DNA of 64,000 bases from JBEVOS01 sp044226655. GTDB taxonomy: Bacteria; Pseudomonadota; Alphaproteobacteria; Caulobacterales; Aquidulcibacteraceae. The notes under the pieces were generated by a model. That model was not told where the DNA came from. It worked only from the letters and a program-made list of their open reading frames with translations, and did no database searches. A program made the position numbers and the translations under genes. Position 1 is the stretch's first letter. Each line of letters opens with the position of its first letter. Where the stretch lies: NCBI GenBank assembly GCA_044226655.1, contig JBGAGO010000001.1, forward strand, positions 1,352,957-1,416,956. Reading direction: 5' to 3'. Below, in pieces: positions 57,879 to 64,000 of this stretch.

Positions 57879-59192
57879 ATGGGCATGACGGCTCTCCGCA
57901 ACACCAATCAGGCGCCCGCCGCGCGCTATCCGTTGACCGCCGCGCTCGACGTCGGCGTCTCGAAAACCGTGTGCCTCGCCGCGCGCCGCGATCCCGTGCT
58001 CGATCTCCATCCCGAACGGCCGCTGCGCATCCAAGGCGTCGGCGCGCAATCGGCGCCGGCGATCGCCTCGGGCAAGCCGGCCGATTTCGACGCCTGCGCG
58101 CGCGCCATCCGCGTCGCCATCGACCAGGCCGAGCGCATGGCCGGCGAAGCCATCACCCATGTCACCGCGGCCTATTCGGGTCCCGGCCTCAGCTCGCGCG
58201 TCGTGCGGGGCGCCGCCCGCGTGCGCGGCCAGAGCATCGCCGAGCGCGATCGCCGCGCCGCGCTCAACGCCGCGCTGCAAGCCGCGCCCGCGCCGGCCCG
58301 CACCATCCTCTACGCCGCGCCGCTGCGCTATTGGATCGACGATGCCGGCCCGACCCGCGAGGTCGATGGCCTGCCGGGCCGCATGCTCGCGGTCGAAGCC
58401 TGCATCGTCACGGCGCCGCGTGACCACATCGATGCGCTCGCCGCTTGCATCCGCGACGCCGGCGTCGAGGTCGAAGACATCATCGCCGCGCCCTACGCCG
58501 CGGGCCTGGGCGCGCTGACGCGCGATGAGCGGCGCGAAGGCGCGCTGGTGCTCGATCTGGGCGCGGGCGCCACGGGCCTCTCCGTGTTCGCCGCCGAAGG
58601 CCTGGTCCACGCCGAAAGCGTGCCGATGGGCGGCGTGCGCATGACGCGCGATCTCGCCCACAAGCTCGAAACCACCTTCGCCGCCGCCGAGCGCGCCAAG
58701 CTGGTCTATGGCGTGGTGGGCCGCAATGTCGATCCGATGGAGACCATCGAAGCGCCGCGGCTGGGCCCGGACGGGCGTCTCGAAGCGGCGCGCGCGCTAC
58801 GCGGCGCCATCGCCGAAACGCTGCATCCGCGGTTTCACGAAATTCTGCTGTCGGTGCGCGATCGCTTGGCCGGCGCTGCGCTCACCGGCCCGCAAGGCCC
58901 CGGCCGCGCCGTGCTGATCGGCGGCGTCGCCATGATGCCGGGCGCGCGCGAGCTCGCCGCGGACATTCTCGGCATGCCGGTGCGCATCGGCCAGCCGTTC
59001 GAACTCTGCGGCTTCGAGAACGGGGAGGCGGGGCCATCCTTCGCCTCCGCCGCCGGCATGTTGCGCTGGCGGCTCGATCACGCCGAGCTTGAGCCCGGCG
59101 CGGAGCCGCAAGAGGCCACGCTCTGGGAAGCCGCAGCCGCAATGCGCGCGGCCGCCTCGCGCGCCTGGGACTGGCTGCATCGCAATTTCTGA
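57879..59192 (+). CDS. ftsA: Cell division protein FtsA
   Basis: 437 residues. Actin-like ATPase that anchors FtsZ to the membrane. PLTAALDVGVSKTVCLAAR (phosphate 1), the SHS2 insertion with AYSGPGLSSRVVRG, LVLDLGAGATGLSVFAAEGLVH (phosphate 2), the adenosine motif VLIGGVAMMPGARELAADIL, and a C-terminal amphipathic stretch ending RAWDWLHRNF for membrane binding. The 161-nt gap to ftsZ probably holds an ftsZ promoter. Confidence 0.95.
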   Translation: MGMTALRNTNQAPAARYPLTAALDVGVSKTVCLAARRDPVLDLHPERPLRIQGVGAQSAPAIASGKPADFDACARAIRVAIDQAERMAGEAITHVTAAYSGPGLSSRVVRGAARVRGQSIAERDRRAALNAALQAAPAPARTILYAAPLRYWIDDAGPTREVDGLPGRMLAVEACIVTAPRDHIDALAACIRDAGVEVEDIIAAPYAAGLGALTRDERREGALVLDLGAGATGLSVFAAEGLVHAESVPMGGVRMTRDLAHKLETTFAAAERAKLVYGVVGRNVDPMETIEAPRLGPDGRLEAARALRGAIAETLHPRFHEILLSVRDRLAGAALTGPQGPGRAVLIGGVAMMPGARELAADILGMPVRIGQPFELCGFENGEAGPSFASAAGMLRWRLDHAELEPGAEPQEATLWEAAAAMRAAASRAWDWLHRNF

Positions 59193-59353
59193 CGCGCACA
59201 GAGGCTCTGCGGGCGTGATCGCCCGCCGGGACTGCCAACGCTAGTGAATTTTCAACCACGGAACCGCGTTGCGCCCTGGAAATATCACGATCGACCGGCA
59301 ACATTGGCGAGCCCGGGGCGAATCGGGCGTCGCCTGCCGAGTTGGATCAATCG
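59193..59353 (+). other. Intergenic region before ftsZ
   Basis: 161 nt between ftsA and ftsZ, the widest gap between the ftsQ-A-Z genes. It includes AGTGAATTTTCAACCACG and AAATATCACG, less GC-rich than neighbours, which may be promoter elements. No CtrA full site is found. Confidence 0.4.
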
Positions 59354-60694
59354 ATGAGCCATTTGAGCGCACCTGCGCTGCATGAGCTGAAGCCGCGGAT
59401 CGTCGTGTTCGGCGTCGGCGGCGCGGGCGGCAACGCCGTCAACAACATGATCGACGCCGGCTTGCAGGGCGTCGAGTTCGTGGTGGCCAACACCGACGCG
59501 CAAGCGCTGATGCGCGCCAAGACGCCCCATCGCATTCAGCTTGGCCAATCCATCACCGAAGGTCTGGGCGCCGGCGCGCGTCCCGAGGTCGGCCAGGCCG
59601 CCGCGCAGGAATCCACGCCCGAGATCATCGAATTTCTCGACGGCGCGCATATGGTGTTCGTCGCCGCCGGCATGGGCGGCGGCACGGGCACCGGCGCCGC
59701 GCCTGTGATCGCGCGCGCGGCGCGTGAGCGCGGCATCCTCACCATCGCCGTCGTCACCAAACCGTTCCATTTCGAAGGCCAGCGCCGCATGCAGCTGGCG
59801 GAAGTGGGCGTGCAGGAGCTGCGCAAGCACGTCGACACGCTGATCGTGATCCCGAACCAGAATCTCTTCCGCGTCGCCAATGAGCGCACCACGTTCTCGG
59901 AAGCCTTCCAGCTGGCCGATCAGGTGCTCTATTCGGGCGTGCGCGGCGTGACCGATCTCATGGTCATGCCCGGCCTCATCAATCTCGACTTCGCCGATGT
60001 GCGCACCGTGATGGCCGAGATGGGCACCGCGATGATGGGCACCGGCCAGGGCGAGGGCCCCGGCCGCGCGCTCGAAGCCGCGCATGGCGCCATCGCCAAT
60101 CCGCTGCTCGACATCGTCTCGATGCGCGGCGCCAAGGGCGTGTTGATCAACATCACCGGCGGCTTCGACATGACCTTGTATGAGGTCGACGCCGCCGCGA
60201 ACGAGATCCGCGCCGAGGTCGATCCCAACGCCAACATCATCCTGGGCTCGACCTTCGATGAAGCGCTCGAAGGCCGCATGCGCGTCAGCGTGGTCGCCAC
60301 CGGCATCGACGACGAAGCCATCATTTCGCAGCAGACGGTGGTGCAGCCCGCGCGCCGCGCCGCCGATACGCCCGCGCCGCGCCGCTTCCCGGCAGCGCCG
60401 CCGCAAACCGCCGAGCAGCCGCCGCGTCCGCCCACGCGCATCGAGCCGGTCGACGGCTTCGCCAAGCGCCCGACCTTCGCCAATGACGATGAGCGTAAGA
60501 GCTTCTCGCTGTTCGGCTGGATGAAGCCGCCCGCGCCGCCGCCGGGCACGTCCGAATTCATCCCGCCGCCGCCCGAGGATGAAGAGGAGGCGGACGATGC
60601 GCCGCCGCCGCGCGCCGAACAGCCGCGCGATCCCAACCTCGACGAAGAACTCGAAATCCCCGCCTTCCTCCGCCGGCAAATGAACCCGCGCTGA
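59354..60694 (+). CDS. ftsZ: Cell division protein FtsZ
   Basis: 446 residues from ATG 59354 (TTG 59342 in frame upstream). Tubulin-like GTPase: IVVFGVGGAGGNAVNNMIDAGL, the signature GMGGGTGTGAAPVIA, the T7 loop NLDFADVRTVM, and a Pro-rich disordered linker (about 320-425) ending in the conserved terminal peptide ELEIPAFLRRQM. It forms the division ring. A family C half repeat starts 7 nt after the stop. Confidence 0.97.
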   Translation: MSHLSAPALHELKPRIVVFGVGGAGGNAVNNMIDAGLQGVEFVVANTDAQALMRAKTPHRIQLGQSITEGLGAGARPEVGQAAAQESTPEIIEFLDGAHMVFVAAGMGGGTGTGAAPVIARAARERGILTIAVVTKPFHFEGQRRMQLAEVGVQELRKHVDTLIVIPNQNLFRVANERTTFSEAFQLADQVLYSGVRGVTDLMVMPGLINLDFADVRTVMAEMGTAMMGTGQGEGPGRALEAAHGAIANPLLDIVSMRGAKGVLINITGGFDMTLYEVDAAANEIRAEVDPNANIILGSTFDEALEGRMRVSVVATGIDDEAIISQQTVVQPARRAADTPAPRRFPAAPPQTAEQPPRPPTRIEPVDGFAKRPTFANDDERKSFSLFGWMKPPAPPPGTSEFIPPPPEDEEEADDAPPPRAEQPRDPNLDEELEIPAFLRRQMNPR

Positions 60695-60700
60695 CAAACC

Positions 60701-60723
60701 GTACCGCCGGCTTCCAGCCGGCA
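60701..60723. repeat. Family C half unit after ftsZ
   Basis: GTACCGCCGGCTTCCAGCCGGC, same half unit as after murB. Confidence 0.8.
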
Positions 60724-60760
60724 GAGTCGTGCAACACTCAACTCAGCGCCGCACATGGCG

Positions 60761-60870
60761 ACGCTCCCGGCCGCAGCGAGCGAAGCTCGCGGAGAGCCGG
60801 GGCCAAGAGCAACCGAGCGCGCCTTTGGCTCTGGGCCCCGGATCGGCGCTGCGCGCCGTCCGGGGAGCGT
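60761..60870. repeat. Inverted repeat, family F (CGCTCCCGG...CCGGGGAGCG)
   Basis: Outer arms ACGCTCCCGGCC / GTCCGGGGAGCGT, inner arms AGCCGGGGCCAAGAGC / GCTCTGGGCCCCGG, and small hairpins such as GCGAGCGAAGCTCGC and GCGCTGCGCGC. Its layout resembles the element at 52432. It occupies the gap after ftsZ. Confidence 0.78.
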
Positions 60871-60914
60871 GGGGATATGTTTGCGGAAGAAAGAGAGAAG
60901 GCTTAGTGCGGCGC

Positions 60915-61016
60915 TTACGCGGCTTTGCGTTGTTCGATCTGGCTCGGCAGCACCCAGGCGCAGACCAGGCGGCCGTTTTGCTTGAACCAGACGCGGACGG
61001 GTTGTTCGGTTTTCAT
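60915..61016 (-). CDS. Small protein of 33 residues next to ftsZ
   Basis: MKTEQPVRVWFKQNGRLVCA then WVLPSQIEQRKAA, with GAGGAG 8 nt before the ATG. A basic and aromatic-rich micro-protein, possibly one small beta unit; too short for usual gene callers. A longer frame to 61205 lacks such a site. No family recognised. It is downstream of the TPR gene on the same strand. Confidence 0.55.
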   Translation of the reverse strand: MKTEQPVRVWFKQNGRLVCAWVLPSQIEQRKAA

Positions 61017-61189
61017 CGCGGCGGCTCCTCTTGGCGCGTTGTTGATGGCGCGAGAGTGACGCACGCGACGCTGGATCGCCGTGACGCCGGTCACGACGCG
61101 ACGGACGCGCGACGTTCGCGTTGATGTCTTGTGACATGCGCGCATGTTCTGAAGCGTCGCGCCGCCGCGCGGAGAAGAACGACACGCGT

Positions 61190-62911
61190 TCAGCGCGCCG
61201 TCCAAAGCTCCGCGCGCAGGCGCACATCTTTCGGCGTGAGGCGCGCCAGCACGGCGAGCTGATCGAGCGCGTCGAGCGCAGCGCGGCGATGATGTGAATT
61301 GTCGGGCCCGCCCAGCGCCGCGAGATGCGCGTGCACGATGGCCTCGAAGCGCAGCGCGTCTTCGCCGAAATCTGGGAACGCGCGCGCGGCCAGCGCCAAT
61401 TCATCCTCCCACGCGATGCGCGCCGCATTGCTGTCGCCCGCCGCGCGCAGCGCCAGGCCAAGCCGCTCCAGCGCGACCGCAAGATCGCGCGCGGCCGCCG
61501 CGTTCGTTTGATCGCGCGCCAGCGCTTGGCTGCGCAGATTGACGCTCTCATGCAGCGCCGCATCCGCGCTGGCGTGATTGCCGGCGGCGGCGGAGGCGTC
61601 GCCCAGCTTGAGCGTCGCCGCCGCCAAATTGCGCAGCGCGCGCAGATCGTCCGGCGCGGAGTCGTGCAGCATGCGCGCGAGATGGGTGGCGCGGGCGTAG
61701 GCGTCTTCCGCCGCCGGCGCACGCGCCGCCGCCATCGCCACATCGCCGAGCTTCAGCCAGATCTGCGCTAGCTCGCCCGCCCGGCGCCGATCGGCGCGCG
61801 CCGCGGCGAGCCGCGCATCGGCCATCTGCACCGCCTCCACGAGCGCCAGCCGCGCCGCTTCGAGATCGCCGCGCATCATGGCGGAGGCGGCATCGTCCTG
61901 CAGCACCGCGATGAGCCCGCGCGCGGCCATCTCATCGTTGGGGTTCTCCTTGTAGAGCGTCGTCGCCAGCGCCCTTGCCTGGAGCCGCGCCGCATCCGCG
62001 AGACTGAGATCGCCGCTTTCGGAGAAGAGCGCCGCTTGCCTGCGCCACGCCGCCAGCAAATGGCCGCGCTGGGCGGGATCGGCGGCGGCGCGCTGCACGC
62101 GCAGCACGATGGCCTCCTGCATGGCGCGCTGCGCATCGTCATAGGCGCCGTGCCGGCGCGCGATTTCAGCGTCGAGCGTGGCCAGCGCGGCGCGCGCTTC
62201 CGCGAGCCCCGGATCGCCGCCGCGCGAACGCGCCAGCGCGTCGTAGAAGCCGGCGGCCGAGAGCGCCCGCTGGCGCGCTTCGGGCAGATCGTCGGCGTCC
62301 AGCGCCAGATCGGCCAGCCGCGCCTGCGCGAAGCCCAGATCGGCCAGCAGCGCCGCCGAAACTGCGCCCCGGTCCGCCAAGGCGGCCAGCAACGCATAGG
62401 CCGCCTCGTGGCCGGCGCGGGCCGCGGCGGCGTCGCCGGCCATCAGGTCGAGTTCGGCTAGGCGCTGGCGGGCGGCGGCGAGGTCATGGGCGGCCGCGCC
62501 GTCCTGCGGGTCGGCGTCGAGCACGGCCTCCGCCCGCGCCCGCGCCAGCGAAAACGCCGCGCGCGCGGCCCGCGGATCGCCGCTGGCTTCGGCGAATTCT
62601 CCGAGCGCGAAGGCGGCGAAGCCGCGCTCGGCTTCATCCACAGCATTGTCATAGACCGATTGGGCCTGCGCGCGCGCGCCGGTCAGATCGCCCGCCTGGG
62701 CCGCCAGCCGCGACAGCGCGATGCGGGGCAGGGCGTCGAGCGGATCGAGTTCCGCAGCGCGGCGCCACGCTCGCTGCGCCCGCGCCGGATCGCGCCCCGT
62801 GGCCAACACGCCGGCCCGGCGCGCCGCCTGCGCGCCCTCGGGCCCGCCGCTTTCGGCCTGCGCCATCAGCGCGTCATAGGCCTTGAGGAAAACGGCTTGT
62901 TCCGCGCTCAT
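61190..62911 (-). CDS. Large TPR-repeat protein
   Basis: 573 residues from ATG 62911. Almost all helical Ala-rich TPR-like units (for example AWRRAAELDPLDALPRIALSRLAAQAGDLTGARAQAQSVYD and GDASAAAGNHASADAALHESVNLRSQALARD). No signal peptide or catalytic domain; a probable scaffold. It is divergent from lpxC with 121 nt between starts, and lies between ftsZ and lpxC where these genes are usually close. Confidence 0.75.
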   Translation of the reverse strand: MSAEQAVFLKAYDALMAQAESGGPEGAQAARRAGVLATGRDPARAQRAWRRAAELDPLDALPRIALSRLAAQAGDLTGARAQAQSVYDNAVDEAERGFAAFALGEFAEASGDPRAARAAFSLARARAEAVLDADPQDGAAAHDLAAARQRLAELDLMAGDAAAARAGHEAAYALLAALADRGAVSAALLADLGFAQARLADLALDADDLPEARQRALSAAGFYDALARSRGGDPGLAEARAALATLDAEIARRHGAYDDAQRAMQEAIVLRVQRAAADPAQRGHLLAAWRRQAALFSESGDLSLADAARLQARALATTLYKENPNDEMAARGLIAVLQDDAASAMMRGDLEAARLALVEAVQMADARLAAARADRRRAGELAQIWLKLGDVAMAAARAPAAEDAYARATHLARMLHDSAPDDLRALRNLAAATLKLGDASAAAGNHASADAALHESVNLRSQALARDQTNAAAARDLAVALERLGLALRAAGDSNAARIAWEDELALAARAFPDFGEDALRFEAIVHAHLAALGGPDNSHHRRAALDALDQLAVLARLTPKDVRLRAELWTAR

Positions 62912-63032
62912 CACAACGCCTGTGGAGTAAAGGTTAACCGTCACAAACCGTAACGCAACGTGTGTTGTTGCGTGTGCGAAGGGAACTTAGACGAAAGCCT
63001 CGGGGCCGGGGGGCTCCTTTCGTAGGTGCGCG

Positions 63033-63926
63033 GTGCGGCAACAGCAAACGATCGCAGGACCGGCGATGTGCGCGGGTGTTGGCGTCCATTCGGGCGCGCA
63101 TGCGCGCGTCGTGCTTTCGCCCGCGCCGATCGATAGCGGCATCGTGTTCGTCCGCACGGACGTCAAGGGCGCGCCCAACGCGATCCGCGCGCACGCGAAT
63201 TTCACGGCCTCGACCAATCTCGGCACCGCGCTCACGAACGAGGCGGGTGTGGAGATTTCGACCATCGAACATTTGATGGCGGCCTGCGCCGGCCTCGGCG
63301 TCGATAATCTCCTCGTCGAAGTGGACGGCCCGGAAGTGCCGATCCTCGACGGCTCGTCCGCGCCCTTCGTGCAAGTGCTGCTCAATGCGGGCCTGCGCGC
63401 ACAGGGCGTGGCCCAGCGCATGATCCGCATCGTGCAGCCGGTCGAAGTGCGCATGGGCGCCAAGAGCGCGGCGCTCCTTCCGGGCGGCGATGCGCTCGAT
63501 CTCGATGTCACCATCCGGTTCAGCGATCCGGCGATCGGCGTGCAGCGCCGGCGCGCTCTGCTGTCGCGCGAAACCTTCCTGACCGAGATCGCGGATGCGC
63601 GCACGTTCGGCTTCATGGCCGATGTCGAACAGCTTCACGCCATGGGACGGGGCCGCGGCGCCTCGATGGACAATACGATCGTGGTCGAAGCCGGCCGGGT
63701 GCTGAACCCGGAAGGGCTGCGTTTCGATGACGAATTCGTCCGCCATAAGCTTCTGGACGCGGTGGGGGATTTGGCGCTCGCGGGAGGGCCGATCGCAGGT
63801 CGCTACGTAGCCGACCAGCCAGGGCACGCGCTCAACGCGGCCCTGGTGCGCGCCCTGCTCGACACGCCGGAAGCCTGGACCTGGGACGAGGCCGACGCCC
63901 CGCTGTTCGCCGCCGCCGGCGGCTGA
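63033..63926 (+). CDS. lpxC: UDP-3-O-acyl-N-acetylglucosamine deacetylase LpxC
   Basis: 297 residues from GTG 63033. First committed step of lipid A synthesis. Zn/catalytic residues: ISTIEHLMAACAGLGVDN (E79, H80), FVRHKLLDAVGDLALAG (His/Asp) and GHALNAALVRAL (His). TIAGPAMCAGVGVHSGAHARVVLSPAP and VPILDGSSAPFV are typical. It closes the dcw cluster as in other Alphaproteobacteria. Confidence 0.97.
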   Translation: MRQQQTIAGPAMCAGVGVHSGAHARVVLSPAPIDSGIVFVRTDVKGAPNAIRAHANFTASTNLGTALTNEAGVEISTIEHLMAACAGLGVDNLLVEVDGPEVPILDGSSAPFVQVLLNAGLRAQGVAQRMIRIVQPVEVRMGAKSAALLPGGDALDLDVTIRFSDPAIGVQRRRALLSRETFLTEIADARTFGFMADVEQLHAMGRGRGASMDNTIVVEAGRVLNPEGLRFDDEFVRHKLLDAVGDLALAGGPIAGRYVADQPGHALNAALVRALLDTPEAWTWDEADAPLFAAAGG

Positions 63927-63952
63927 GGTCAATCGCGCAACAAATCAGACCG

Positions 63953-64000
63953 CTCACCCCCTCCCCGCGAGGGGAGGGGGCAGGGGGTGGGGTGAAGCCC
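63953..64000. repeat. Family A repeat, left part, cut by window end
   Basis: CTCACCCCCTCCCCGCGAGGGG then GGGGCAGGGGGTGGGGTGAA, the same arm as at 34826 and 9131. The second half is probably beyond the window. Confidence 0.7.

Overview
The window is a GC-rich chromosomal segment from an alphaproteobacterium, most likely a member or close relative of the Caulobacterales (Caulobacteraceae/Hyphomonadaceae type). Four things point there: a complete flp-cpaABCDEF-tadBC pilus locus in Caulobacter order, a sigma-F/NrsF extracytoplasmic sigma pair, TTAA-N7-TTAA (CtrA-type) sites, and a full division and cell-wall (dcw) cluster running from mraZ to lpxC. No tRNA, rRNA, phage, transposase or CRISPR array is visible. 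The only RNA gene seen is rnpB.

Layout. 1-2100 (minus strand): ECF sigma factor, its NrsF-type membrane anti-sigma, a DoxX-like membrane protein and a YHS-domain protein cut by the window edge; two matching ECF-type promoters are visible. 2200-8100: pheA, a patatin lipoprotein and kdsB (minus), a membrane-anchored cytochrome c (plus), a MarR-type regulator and an M17 aminopeptidase (minus). 8200-20330: the Tad/Flp pilus island, with tadC-tadB-cpaF-cpaE-cpaD-cpaC-cpaB-cpaA-flp on minus and, on plus, a TadD-like TPR lipoprotein, a CpaC-N-terminus-like protein and two TadE-type pseudopilins. 20390-33440: a mixed housekeeping and accessory region: AMP nucleosidase, tyrosine phosphatase, class Ia ribonucleotide reductase beta with two tiny membrane proteins, a GNAT enzyme, two tandem CHAP amidases, a voltage-gated cation channel with an unusual selectivity filter, a secreted alpha/beta hydrolase, a DjlA-like co-chaperone, an MFS exporter and an AmiD-like amidase. 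33511-33930: rnpB. 34025-35981: an ABC-2 exporter.

36155-63926 is the dcw cluster: mraZ, rsmH, ftsL, ftsI, murE, murF, mraY, murD, ftsW, murG, murC, murB, ddl, ftsQ, ftsA, ftsZ, lpxC. Many junctions overlap by 4 nt (ATGA or GTGA), so translation is tightly coupled. A five-unit, 10-bp-phased MraZ operator precedes mraZ. The second half of the cluster is interrupted by non-dcw genes: a GNAT enzyme and a Phd/PIN toxin-antitoxin pair between murG and murC; an AsmA protein, a DUF6491 lipoprotein and a transglutaminase between murC and murB; a membrane-anchored TIR-like protein between murB and ddl; and a 33-residue protein plus a TPR protein between ftsZ and lpxC.

Intergenic gaps are filled by several families of short inverted-repeat elements, including one inside the murE-murF junction. 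No complete unknown multi-gene system stands out. The most interesting points are the likely calcium-type channel filter, the TA module and TIR-like protein inside the dcw cluster, the sigma-F-type promoter pair, the MraZ operator, NrdR-like boxes and the repeat families.
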